64,000 bases of DNA. Origin: JAEVLT01 sp964484065. Its GTDB lineage: Bacteria; Bacillota; Bacilli; Bacillales; Cytobacillaceae. Shown here in pieces: positions 49,029-57,573 of this stretch. Below the pieces are notes generated by a model, which was given only the letters and a program-made list of their open reading frames with translations, was not told the DNA's origin and made no database searches. The DNA is taken from positions 186,001 through 250,000 of the forward strand of contig CAZAEW010000002.1 in assembly GCA_964484065.1 (NCBI GenBank). Reading direction: 5' to 3'. The translations under genes were made by a program, and so were the position numbers. How positions within the stretch are numbered: the stretch's first letter is position 1; each line of letters begins with the position of its first letter.

Positions 49029-49919
49029 ATGGATCGCTTTGAAAAATATGTAAATCAATTATTCGGATGGAATGAGGAAATGAAAAAATTTCTTAGATCG
49101 GAAAAAGTGGAGGGAAACTCTGAATTATGGGGAGAATTAAATCATTTTTCAGACCTCCTGGATAGTATTTCATCCCCTCTAACAGATGAGGAACTTCTTC
49201 ATTTGCAATCAAAGGCTGACTTCATTCACGAGGAAATGGAGGACTATTTTAGGAGAAAACAAACGATTGGGGATATTTGGAGTGACCGGTCCTCCGTTCT
49301 GCCCGGGAAACATACCCTTCCTGAGCTTTCTTATCCCTATAACGCTCTTGAACCGTTTATATCAGCCGAAATCATGGAGCTGCATCATAAGAAACACCAT
49401 CAATCATATGTAGACGGGTTAAACAAGGCTGAGCTGGCCTTAAAAAAAGCTAGAGAAGCAAATGATTTTTCCTTTGTTAAGCATTGGTCAAAGGAACTGG
49501 CATTCCATGGCTCAGGGCATTATCTCCATTCGATATTTTGGAGCAACATGACTCCAAATGGACCGGGCGTCCCGGCAAGCCACTTATTAAGAGAGATAGA
49601 GAATTATTTTGGAAGCTTTTCTGCATTCCAAAATCACTTTTCTGAATCAGCTAAACAAGTGGAGGGCGGAGGCTGGTCACTTTTAGTATGGTCTCCCCGG
49701 TCGAGACATTTAGAAATATTGCAAACGGAAAAACATATGGAATTAACACAGTGGGATACAATTCCCATCCTCGTTCTTGATGTATGGGAGCATGCCTATT
49801 ATTTACAATATAAAAATAACCGGGCTCATTATGTGGACAATTGGTGGAAGGTTGTAAACTGGAACAACGCAGAAATGCGTTTCGATAAGGCCCGCGAATT
49901 AAAATGGCAGCCATTATAA
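49029..49919 (+). CDS. sodF: Fe/Mn superoxide dismutase with N-terminal extension (SodF-like)
   Basis: Protein of 296 aa, about 90 residues longer than a normal Fe/Mn SOD. The SOD fold starts near residue 95 (LPELSYPYNALEPF). Metal ligands are seen in ELHHKKHH (His119), LHSIFW (second His) and DVWEHAYY (Asp and His). The 90-residue N-terminus is charged and helical, without a signal peptide. The same architecture is known from Bacillus SodF proteins, whose role differs from the main SodA. The ATG at 49029 follows GAGGGGGA; the frame is open 40 codons upstream through the ypuI terminator. Confidence 0.87.
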   Translation: MDRFEKYVNQLFGWNEEMKKFLRSEKVEGNSELWGELNHFSDLLDSISSPLTDEELLHLQSKADFIHEEMEDYFRRKQTIGDIWSDRSSVLPGKHTLPELSYPYNALEPFISAEIMELHHKKHHQSYVDGLNKAELALKKAREANDFSFVKHWSKELAFHGSGHYLHSIFWSNMTPNGPGVPASHLLREIENYFGSFSAFQNHFSESAKQVEGGGWSLLVWSPRSRHLEILQTEKHMELTQWDTIPILVLDVWEHAYYLQYKNNRAHYVDNWWKVVNWNNAEMRFDKARELKWQPL

Positions 49920-49956
49920 ACAAAAGAAAACAATCCGTGTCTCTTAGGCTTTTTAG

Positions 49957-49984
49957 TCATATCCATTCTTTGCCCGCATAAACT
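49957..49984 (+). promoter_or_regulatory. Candidate SigE promoter of dacB-spmAB
   Basis: -35 TCATATC (49957-49963), 13 bases, -10 CATAAACT (49977-49984), one mismatch to CATACANT. B. subtilis dacB-spmA-spmB is SigE-dependent. Confidence 0.7.
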
Positions 49985-50015
49985 TGTACAAATAGGACAA
50001 GGAGACGGTTATCGA

Positions 50016-51146
50016 ATGAGAGTAGTTTCAAGGATGTTTACTTTTGCCTTCATCGTCTCAATTTTAATTGCTGACATTCCTCAGAAGGTGAATGCCGCTG
50101 TTTCCGTAAGTGCAAAAAGCGCCATCTTAATGGAACAGGAATCAGGACGCATTCTTTTTGAGAAGGATGCATATACGAAAAGAAGAATTGCCAGTATTAC
50201 GAAAATCATGACGGCAATATTGGCCATTGAATCGGGAAAAATGAATCAATACGTTAAGGTAAGCGAGCAGGCTGTCCGCACAGAAGGTTCGTCCGTTTAT
50301 TTAAAAGCAGGAGAAAAAATCAAACTAGAGGACCTCGTTTATGGACTCATGCTCCGCTCAGGAAATGACACTGCTGTTGCCATCGCTGAATTTGTGGGAG
50401 GTTCAACAGATGGCTTTGTCTATCTTATGAATCAAAAAGCAAAGCAAATTGGAATGTTAAATACTCATTTTTCCAACCCGCATGGACTCGATGACAAAAT
50501 GAATCATTATTCAACTGCCTATGATATGGCATTGCTGACACGATATGCGATGAATAACCCGCTGTATCAGAAAATTGCCGGTACAAAAGAATACCGGGTG
50601 CCAAATCCTACGGAAGAATGGGACAGGGTTTGGCGGAACAAGAATCGGTTGCTGACGAAGTACAAGTATTGTACTGGAGGGAAAACAGGTTTTACAAAAC
50701 TGGCCAGGAGAACGCTGGTAACAACCGCCAAAAAAGGTGAGATGAGTTTAATTGCTGTCACGATTAATGATTCCGATGATTGGAATGACCATATCAACAT
50801 GTTTGAAAGCGGATATAAAAACTATGATATGGTCGAAGTCCTTTCAGAAGGAGCAATCAAGATTGGCAAGAAGTATGGCTATAATGGCCGCCTATTCGTG
50901 AAGAGCTCCTTTAGTTACCCGGCATCACTGGGAGAAGAAAAGCAGTTTCGAATTAACTATAAAATTAAAAAATATTCCTCAGATGGTAAAGAGGGGGTTG
51001 CAGGGAAGGCTGCTGTCTATTTAAAAGGAAATTTAATCAGGGAAGTGCCGATCTATTTTCAAAATAAAGAAGAAAATAAACAGAGTATTTTTGGCTTTGC
51101 AAAACAAGTTTTTCTGTCCGTTGTTGGTGTGAAAACAGATGGTTAA
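50016..51146 (+). CDS. dacB: D-alanyl-D-alanine carboxypeptidase DacB (PBP5*)
   Basis: Sporulation penicillin-binding protein that controls cortex cross-linking from the mother-cell side, 376 aa. Signal peptide to about residue 27 (VNA-A). The active-site Ser60-x-x-Lys63 is in IASITKIM, SxN in RSGNDTAV and KTG in GGKTGFTK. It is paralogous to dacF in this window but ends in a shorter anchor. The ATG lies behind AAGGAG. Its last 8 bases overlap spmA, so the three genes form one operon. Confidence 0.94.
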   Translation: MRVVSRMFTFAFIVSILIADIPQKVNAAVSVSAKSAILMEQESGRILFEKDAYTKRRIASITKIMTAILAIESGKMNQYVKVSEQAVRTEGSSVYLKAGEKIKLEDLVYGLMLRSGNDTAVAIAEFVGGSTDGFVYLMNQKAKQIGMLNTHFSNPHGLDDKMNHYSTAYDMALLTRYAMNNPLYQKIAGTKEYRVPNPTEEWDRVWRNKNRLLTKYKYCTGGKTGFTKLARRTLVTTAKKGEMSLIAVTINDSDDWNDHINMFESGYKNYDMVEVLSEGAIKIGKKYGYNGRLFVKSSFSYPASLGEEKQFRINYKIKKYSSDGKEGVAGKAAVYLKGNLIREVPIYFQNKEENKQSIFGFAKQVFLSVVGVKTDG

Positions 51147-51726
51147 TTATATTTGGGTTGCTATGACAATCATCGGAATCGTTTTTGGTCTGATCAATGG
51201 AACAATGGAAGAAATCAATAAAGCAATATTCATTGGAGCTAAGGAAGCTGTAACTCTATGTATTGGTCTGATTAGTGTCTTGGTTTTTTGGCTTGGCATG
51301 ATGCGAATTGCTCAAGAGTCAGGTCTTCTTGATGGCTTGTCCAAGTTATTTCGTCCAATGGTCAGGCGGCTGTTTCCGGAGGTTCCTCCGGAACACCCTG
51401 CAATGGGGTATATCCTTTCAAATATGATTGCCAATATGTTTGGTTTGGGAAATGCTGCAACACCGCTCGGCATTAAAGCGATGGAGGAACTGCAGAAATT
51501 AAATGGCGGAAAAAATACAGCCAGCAGGTCAATGGTTACTTTTTTAGCGGTAAATACCGCAAGTATTACATTGATTCCAACCACGGTCATTGCAATAAGG
51601 ATGACTTATCACTCTTCTTCTCCAACTGAGATTGTGATCCCGACTTTAATTGCAACAATATTTTCAGCCGTGGGTGCTGTGCTGATTGATCGTTATTATT
51701 ATCATCGTCGAAACCGTAAAGGATGA
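51139..51726 (+). CDS. spmA: Spore maturation protein A
   Basis: Membrane protein needed for proper spore-core dehydration, 195 aa, nucleoside-recognition (Gate) family. Membrane segments are at about residues 5-22, 35-58, 75-100, 130-150 and 165-185. Conserved NMIANMFGLGNAATPLGIKAMEEL is present, shown here as MFGLGNAATPLG. The ATG overlaps the dacB end. It acts together with SpmB, 6 bases downstream. Confidence 0.94.
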   Translation: MVNYIWVAMTIIGIVFGLINGTMEEINKAIFIGAKEAVTLCIGLISVLVFWLGMMRIAQESGLLDGLSKLFRPMVRRLFPEVPPEHPAMGYILSNMIANMFGLGNAATPLGIKAMEELQKLNGGKNTASRSMVTFLAVNTASITLIPTTVIAIRMTYHSSSPTEIVIPTLIATIFSAVGAVLIDRYYYHRRNRKG

Positions 51727-51732
51727 AGTCTC

Positions 51733-52269
51733 GTGGAAATACTTTCAATTTTATCGCTTGGATTTATTCCTGTGTTGATTGGCTTTATATTGATCTATGG
51801 AACATATAAACAAATCCCAACTTATGAAAGCTTTGTTGAAGGCGGTAAAGAAGGAATTAAAATTGCTTTTTCCATTATTCCCTATCTTGTTGGGATGCTT
51901 GTGGCGATCTCAGTATTCCGGGCATCAGGGGCATTAGATGCACTCACAAGCTGGTTTCGTCCTGCTATGAGATTCCTGGGTGTTCCTGCCGAAATTGTTC
52001 CATTAGCATTTATCCGGCCCATTTCGGGAACAGCGGCACTTGGAATGACAAGTGATTTAATCGCTGTTCATGGTCCTGATTCATTTATCGGCCGATTAGT
52101 GTCTGTATTACAAGGAAGCACAGATACCACATTTTATGTATTAACGGTCTATTTTGGTGCTGTCGGGATCAAAAAAATGGGCGATGCGCTAAAGGTAGGC
52201 CTAATCGCTGACATTTTTGGCATTGCCGTTTCGATTTTGGTTGTTTCATTAATGTTTGGAACGAAATAA
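51733..52269 (+). CDS. spmB: Spore maturation protein B
   Basis: Second spore-maturation membrane protein, 178 aa, also of the nucleoside-recognition family. It has four or five hydrophobic segments and the conserved FIRPISGTAALGMTSDLI region, followed by GSTDTTFYVLTVYFGAVGIKK, shown here as GSTDTTFYVL. A GTG start lies behind AAAGGATGA. It ends the dacB-spmA-spmB operon. Confidence 0.94.
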   Translation: MEILSILSLGFIPVLIGFILIYGTYKQIPTYESFVEGGKEGIKIAFSIIPYLVGMLVAISVFRASGALDALTSWFRPAMRFLGVPAEIVPLAFIRPISGTAALGMTSDLIAVHGPDSFIGRLVSVLQGSTDTTFYVLTVYFGAVGIKKMGDALKVGLIADIFGIAVSILVVSLMFGTK

Positions 52270-52303
52270 TAAAGAAGAAATTACCGAAGCAGGTGCGAAT
52301 GCA

Positions 52304-52326
52304 AGGAAGCAGACAAGCCTGCTTTT
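52304..52326 (+). terminator. Weak terminator after spmB
   Basis: Six-base stem AAGCAG/CTGCTT around ACAAGC followed by TTTTTCATG. Confidence 0.5.
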
Positions 52327-52425
52327 TCATGTTTTCTTTTATGCTCCGCTTTGAAAACAAAAAAAATTATGTCATAATTCTAGGGATGGAAAGTTTGGGA
52401 AAGTATACATTGAGGTGGTTTATAA

Positions 52426-53163
52426 ATGGAGAGATTACAAAAGGTTATTGCTCAAGCAGGTATAGCATCAAGGAGAAAATCTGAAGAGCTGATAAAAGAA
52501 GGAAGAGTAAAAGTAAATGGCAAAGTTGTTACTGAACTCGGTACGAAGGTTTCTTCTTCGGACAGAGTAGAAGTAAATGAAATACAAATAGAAAGGGAAG
52601 CGCCGGTTTATTTTCTTTTATATAAACCTCGCGGAGTCATTTCAAGTGTCAGTGATGATAAAGGCAGAAAAACCGTTACGGATTTCTTTTCTGATTTAAA
52701 AGTAAGAATTTATCCGGTCGGCCGGCTTGATTACGATACATCAGGATTGCTTGTTTTAACAAATGATGGGGAATTTGCCAACTTGCTGATGCATCCGCGC
52801 GGAGAAATTGAAAAAGTGTATGTTGTCAAAACAAAGGGCATTCCTGCTAAAGAAAATTTACGAAAACTTGAAAAAGGAATCAAGCTTGAAGACGGAAAGA
52901 CAGCTCCTGCTAAAGTGAAATTGATTTCATTAGATAAGAAAAAAAATACGGCCATTGTTGAAATTGCCATTCATGAAGGCAGAAATCGCCAGGTGCGCAG
53001 AATGTTTGAAGCAATCGGGAATGAAGTAATGAAATTAAAAAGGGAACGTTACGGTACACTGACTTTAGCGGGATTAAAGGCGGGGGAAGCAAGAGAACTT
53101 ACACCGCATGAAGTCAAGCAATTACGAGCATTGGCTATGCAGGCAAGCTATAAAAATTCATAA
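52426..53163 (+). CDS. rluB: 23S rRNA pseudouridine synthase RluB
   Basis: Pseudouridine synthase of the RsuA/RluB family, acting on 23S rRNA near position 2605 (E. coli numbering), 245 aa. The N-terminal S4 RNA-binding domain has RLQKVIAQAGIASRRKSEELI, shown here as AQAGIASRRKSEEL. The catalytic domain carries the Asp motif GRLDYDTSGLLVLTNDG near residue 105, and later HEGRNRQVRRMF. The ATG lies behind TTGAGGTGG. It stands alone between spmB and resA. Confidence 0.95.
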   Translation: MERLQKVIAQAGIASRRKSEELIKEGRVKVNGKVVTELGTKVSSSDRVEVNEIQIEREAPVYFLLYKPRGVISSVSDDKGRKTVTDFFSDLKVRIYPVGRLDYDTSGLLVLTNDGEFANLLMHPRGEIEKVYVVKTKGIPAKENLRKLEKGIKLEDGKTAPAKVKLISLDKKKNTAIVEIAIHEGRNRQVRRMFEAIGNEVMKLKRERYGTLTLAGLKAGEARELTPHEVKQLRALAMQASYKNS

Positions 53164-53255
53164 AATTCAAAAAATAACATCCTCTTTTTTACTATTGTAA
53201 TGCTAAAAATGGTATAATTTTGTACAAATGCTTTGCAATTCATAGGAGGGTCCTT

Positions 53256-53780
53256 ATGAAAAAACGGCGTTTATTCATTAGAACGATCATTTTAGTATTA
53301 CTTGGTGCTGCCGTCGCCTATACGCTCTATCAAAATTTTACGAAGGATCAGAAATTACAGGTGGCGATTGGGGAGAAAGCCCCGAATTTTATTTTGACCG
53401 ACCTAAAGGGGAATAAACATAAACTTTCTGATTTTAAAGGTCAGGGAGTATTCCTGAATTTTTGGGGAACCTGGTGTAAGCCCTGCGCAACGGAAATGCC
53501 CTACATAAACAACCAATACCAACAGTTTAGAGATAAAGGGGTACAAGTTCTGGCAGTAAATGTTGGGGAATCCGATCTTGCTGTCAGCAAATTTGCAGAA
53601 ATTCACGGCCTGGATTTTCCGATTGTGATTGATAAAGATGGTCAGGTGCAGGCAGCTTATGGTATTGACCCTCTTCCGGCAACTTTTTTAATAGACAAAA
53701 AAGGGAATGTTGTAAAATACTATACTGGCCAATTATCGGAAGACACAGTCAGGGATTTAATGAACCAAATTAAGCCTTAA
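53256..53780 (+). CDS. resA: Thiol-disulfide oxidoreductase ResA
   Basis: Membrane-anchored extracellular thioredoxin-like protein that reduces apocytochrome c before heme attachment, 174 aa. An N-terminal signal anchor (about residues 7-26) is followed by the active site Cys74-Lys-Pro-Cys77 in GTWCKPCATEMP, and a cis-Pro region LPATFLID. The ATG at 53256 lies 8 bases after AGGAGGG. The -10 TATAAT at 53213-53218 has a poor -35, as expected for an activator-dependent promoter. First gene of resABC. Confidence 0.95.
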   Translation: MKKRRLFIRTIILVLLGAAVAYTLYQNFTKDQKLQVAIGEKAPNFILTDLKGNKHKLSDFKGQGVFLNFWGTWCKPCATEMPYINNQYQQFRDKGVQVLAVNVGESDLAVSKFAEIHGLDFPIVIDKDGQVQAAYGIDPLPATFLIDKKGNVVKYYTGQLSEDTVRDLMNQIKP

Positions 53781-53799
53781 TGTGCAGGGAGTTTTGCGA

Positions 53800-55428
53800 A
53801 TGAAAGATGTGAAATGTGAATGCGGTCATGTGAATCCTCATGGGACAGTGTTTTGTGAGTCGTGTGGAAAAATACTGGATCATGAAGAAAATGAAAAACA
53901 AGTTATCGATATGCGATACGAAGGAAGCGCACGGCGCTCTCAGACGTACAATAAAACCTTGATAGACAAACTGTGGAATTTTTTTTCTTCCGTTAAAGTA
54001 GGTATTTGGTTAATTGTCGTTACTTTAATTGCTTCTGCGCTCGGAACTATTTTACCGCAGCAAATGTATATTCCGCAAACTGTCTCCCCGCAGGAATACT
54101 ACCAAGAGACTTACGGATGGATTGGCAGCCTTTATTATCAATTGGGCTTTGAGAATCTTTATAGCTCATGGTGGTATTTATTATTAATGGCATTAATTGG
54201 CATTTCGCTTGTTGTTTGCAGTCTTGACCGGGTGATCCCATTATATAAGGCTTTAAAGGTACAAAAAGTAACAAGGCATGAAGGGTTTCTTAGCCGGCAA
54301 AGACTGTTTAGCGTTTCGGTAATTAACCCGTCCAATCATTCATTGTTAACCATTGAAGAGCGCTTACGGGCAAAACGGTATCATCTCCGAGAGGAAAATG
54401 GAAATTTATTAGCGGAAAAAAACCGGTTTAGCCGCTGGGGGCCATATATTAACCACGTCGGGTTAATTATTTTTCTAATCGGAGGAATGCTTCGTTTTGT
54501 TCCCGGAATGTATGTTGATAAAATGCTGTGGATTCGTGAAGGGGAAACAAAAGTAATTCCTGAAACCAATGAACAATTTTTTCTAAAAAATGATCAGTTC
54601 ATTAAGCAGAACTATGATAAAAACAAGGATAATAAAGCTTTTGGAGCAGCGATTGACCGTGCCGGCATGGTGCCCAAAAACTATCAATCAAACGTCACTC
54701 TTTATCAGTCGGAAGGAGGGACGATTACCGGGGAAAAACCGCATCTAAAAAAAATAAAGGATTATAAAATTCGTGTTAATCAGCCATTGTCATTTAATGG
54801 TTATTCTTTATACCAGGTAGACTATAAATTGAACGAGCTTAATTCGATGTCATTTTCTTTAATCAATAAGGAAACGAACCAATCATACGGTGATATTACG
54901 ATTAATTTATTTGATCCAAAACCGAAATATGATTTGGAAAATGGCTATTCTGTTGAAGTATTAAGTTATTTCCCTGATTTTGAACTTTCAAAAAGCGGGG
55001 AACCGTTGACTAAATCGAGAATTCCCAATAATCCAGCCTTTATTTTTCGAATGTTTGCCCCGGATAAGCCCAAGGGAGAGTCAAGCTTTGTAGCGATTAG
55101 ACAGACAATTGAGCCGGAACAAAATAAAAATGAATATAAAATGAAATTCAGAGGGATTGCCACTAAAAATGTGTCAGGTTTGACCGTCAGAAAAGATAAA
55201 ACCATTTGGGTCATTATTTTAGGCGGGATCATTTTCATGATAGGGGTAATCCAGGGGGCCTATTGGAACCACCGCAGAATTTGGATACAGCCAAAAAATG
55301 AGGAAGTTTGGATTGCTGCCCATACGAATAAAAATTGGTTCGGCCTGAAACGGGAAATGGAAACTATTTTTGAGGGAACAGAATACACCATGCCAAAGGA
55401 TCAGCTTCAAAAATCGAACGATGGATAA
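53800..55428 (+). CDS. resB: Cytochrome c biogenesis protein ResB (System II)
   Basis: Heme-handling membrane protein of cytochrome c synthesis, 542 aa. It begins with a zinc ribbon (CECGHVNPHGTVFCESCG, residues 5-22). Membrane helices lie at about residues 65-90, 130-150 and 220-240, and one near 465-485, with a large extracytoplasmic domain between. The ATG at 53800 follows AGGGAG; an in-frame GTG at 53782 overlaps the resA stop region. With ResC it forms the heme export and ligation complex. Confidence 0.94.
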   Translation: MKDVKCECGHVNPHGTVFCESCGKILDHEENEKQVIDMRYEGSARRSQTYNKTLIDKLWNFFSSVKVGIWLIVVTLIASALGTILPQQMYIPQTVSPQEYYQETYGWIGSLYYQLGFENLYSSWWYLLLMALIGISLVVCSLDRVIPLYKALKVQKVTRHEGFLSRQRLFSVSVINPSNHSLLTIEERLRAKRYHLREENGNLLAEKNRFSRWGPYINHVGLIIFLIGGMLRFVPGMYVDKMLWIREGETKVIPETNEQFFLKNDQFIKQNYDKNKDNKAFGAAIDRAGMVPKNYQSNVTLYQSEGGTITGEKPHLKKIKDYKIRVNQPLSFNGYSLYQVDYKLNELNSMSFSLINKETNQSYGDITINLFDPKPKYDLENGYSVEVLSYFPDFELSKSGEPLTKSRIPNNPAFIFRMFAPDKPKGESSFVAIRQTIEPEQNKNEYKMKFRGIATKNVSGLTVRKDKTIWVIILGGIIFMIGVIQGAYWNHRRIWIQPKNEEVWIAAHTNKNWFGLKREMETIFEGTEYTMPKDQLQKSNDG

Positions 55429-55437
55429 GGGGGACTC

Positions 55438-56628
55438 TTGTTGGTAACATTAAGCAGTAACTTATTATTTATCGCATTTATCCTTTATTTAACCGCTACT
55501 TTATTTTTTGGAGGTGCGATAAAATCTAAAAAGGAACTCGAAGAAAAAAAAGGAACAAACCGCTGGGGGAAAACTGCAGTATTTTTCACGATAATGGGTT
55601 TTATCTCACAATTGGGCTATTTTATAACGAGATGGATCGCAGCTGGACATGCTCCTGTCAGTAATTTATTTGAGTTCACCACATTTTTTGGTATGGCGCT
55701 TGTTGGTGCTTTTATCATCATCTATTTTATCTATCGCACACCTCTTCTCGGGCTGTTTACAATGCCAGTCGCCATTTTGGTCATTGCTTATGCCAGCATG
55801 TTTCCAAGGGATATTACTCCATTAATTCCAGCATTGCAAAGCTATTGGCTGCAGATTCATGTTACGACAGCAGCCATTGGGGAGGCGATACTCTCTATCA
55901 GCTTTGCCGCTGGTCTGATTTATTTAGTGAAAACGATTGATCAATCAAGACCTGGAAAAAGGACGTTGTGGCTTGAAATCATCATGTTTGGTCTTGTCAT
56001 GACACTTGGATTTGTCTTGGTATCATCTGTTTTTACAGGAATCGGCTATCAGGAAAGATTCAATTGGGTTGATAAAAACGATTCACCTGCGGTCGTAGAA
56101 TATACGATGCCGGCAATCGTCGGTCCGCATGATGCGGAATTAACGACGAAAGGTAAATGGATGCCGCTATTAAAAATGCCGGCGATCATAAATGCCAAAA
56201 AATTAAATACAGTCATATGGTCCTTTATTGGAGGAGTGCTGCTGTATACAGTTATTCGCTTAATCTTAAGAAAACGAATGGCAGCTGCGCTTCAGCCGTT
56301 TGTGAATAAAATTAATTTGGATTTGGTCGACGAAATTAGCTACCGATCTGTTTTAATAGGGTTCCCCGTTTTTACTTTAGGAGCCTTAATATTTGCGATG
56401 ATTTGGGCCCAGGTTGCTTGGACAAGATTCTGGGGCTGGGATCCGAAAGAAGTATGGGCGCTAATTACATGGTTGTTTTATGCAGCATTTTTACACCTGC
56501 GTCTTTCAAAAGGCTGGCATGGGGAGAAATCGGCATGGCTGGCTGTCATTGGATTTGTTATAATCATGTTTAACTTAGTTGCGGTTAATTTGGTGATCGC
56601 GGGTCTTCATTCTTACGCTGGCTCATAA
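55438..56628 (+). CDS. resC: Cytochrome c biogenesis protein ResC (CcsA/CcsB type)
   Basis: Polytopic membrane protein, 396 aa, that carries heme and joins it to apocytochrome c with ResB. There are about eight hydrophobic segments. The heme-binding tryptophan-rich WWD-type motif is WGWDPKEVWALITWL (about residues 325-340), flanked by conserved His in SNLFEF-adjacent and HLRLSKGWHG regions. It starts at a TTG (55438 or 55441) behind GGGGGA. It ends resABC; resDE follows after 228 bases. Confidence 0.94.
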   Translation: MLVTLSSNLLFIAFILYLTATLFFGGAIKSKKELEEKKGTNRWGKTAVFFTIMGFISQLGYFITRWIAAGHAPVSNLFEFTTFFGMALVGAFIIIYFIYRTPLLGLFTMPVAILVIAYASMFPRDITPLIPALQSYWLQIHVTTAAIGEAILSISFAAGLIYLVKTIDQSRPGKRTLWLEIIMFGLVMTLGFVLVSSVFTGIGYQERFNWVDKNDSPAVVEYTMPAIVGPHDAELTTKGKWMPLLKMPAIINAKKLNTVIWSFIGGVLLYTVIRLILRKRMAAALQPFVNKINLDLVDEISYRSVLIGFPVFTLGALIFAMIWAQVAWTRFWGWDPKEVWALITWLFYAAFLHLRLSKGWHGEKSAWLAVIGFVIIMFNLVAVNLVIAGLHSYAGS

Positions 56629-56783
56629 ACATCCGAATCGTTTTTTGCCATAGCAGTCACAAAAGAACTAGTACTTTAAGCAGATAACCAAAAAAAAAGC
56701 AAGTTTTTTGTTCGGATTTATCTATTTTTATGGTAAAAAACAGGTAAATATGTATCGTTTTTGTGAAAACTATCGCGGCTTTT

Positions 56784-56797
56784 TTAAAGCGGTTACC
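56784..56797 (+). promoter_or_regulatory. Possible CcpA (cre) site upstream of resD
   Basis: The sequence TTAAAGCGGTTACC matches TGWAANCGNTNWCA at 10 of 12 defined positions. CcpA control of resD is known from B. subtilis, but two mismatches leave this uncertain. Confidence 0.35.
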
Positions 56798-56856
56798 TGA
56801 AAGCGTAGCAAAATTCGACACCATTTTGTAAAATAACACCATGGGGTGATTTATTA

Positions 56857-57573
56857 ATGGAAAAAGACGTAAAAATCTTAGTAGTAGATGACGAAGAAAG
56901 AATACGACGTTTATTAAAAATGTATCTTGAACGTGAGGAATATTCCATTGATGAAGCAGAAGACGGCAATGAGGCTTTAGCAATGGCAACAACAAATGAT
57001 TATGATGTCATTCTTCTGGATCTGATGATGCCTGGAAAAGATGGTATTGAAGTATGCCGGGAGCTCCGTGAAAAGAAAGCGACACCAGTGATCATGCTTA
57101 CAGCCAAGGGTGAAGAAGTTAACCGTGTCCAAGGCTTTGAAGTTGGAACGGATGATTATATTGTAAAACCATTCAGCCCTCGAGAAGTGGTGCTGCGTGT
57201 AAAAGCATTGCTTAGAAGGTCTTCGCAAACAAGTTATTTACAGACGGATACAACTACGAAGGATGTTATTGTATTCCCGCATTTAACAATTGATAACGAT
57301 GCACACAGGGTAACGGCTGATGCAAAAGAAGTGAGTCTTACTCCAAAAGAGTATGAACTCCTATATTTTCTTGCTAAGGCCCCCGATAAGGTTTTTGATC
57401 GTGAACAGCTTCTTAAGGAAGTTTGGCATTACGAATTTTTTGGTGACTTAAGGACCGTTGACACACATGTTAAACGGCTTCGCGAGAAACTAAATAAAGT
57501 GTCTGAACAGGCGGCCAGGATGATTGTAACGGTATGGGGTGTGGGTTACAAATTCGAGGTTGTCAATGAATGA
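56857..57573 (+). CDS. resD: Response regulator ResD
   Basis: OmpR-family regulator of respiration, cytochrome biogenesis and anaerobic genes, 238 aa. The receiver domain has DDEER at residues 11-15, the phospho-acceptor Asp55 in VILLDLMMPG and Lys in VKPFSP. The winged-helix domain spans about residues 135-235 with DREQLLKEVW and VDTHVKRLREKL. The ATG lies behind GGGGTGAT. Its stop overlaps the resE start by 4 bases. Confidence 0.96.
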   Translation: MEKDVKILVVDDEERIRRLLKMYLEREEYSIDEAEDGNEALAMATTNDYDVILLDLMMPGKDGIEVCRELREKKATPVIMLTAKGEEVNRVQGFEVGTDDYIVKPFSPREVVLRVKALLRRSSQTSYLQTDTTTKDVIVFPHLTIDNDAHRVTADAKEVSLTPKEYELLYFLAKAPDKVFDREQLLKEVWHYEFFGDLRTVDTHVKRLREKLNKVSEQAARMIVTVWGVGYKFEVVNE

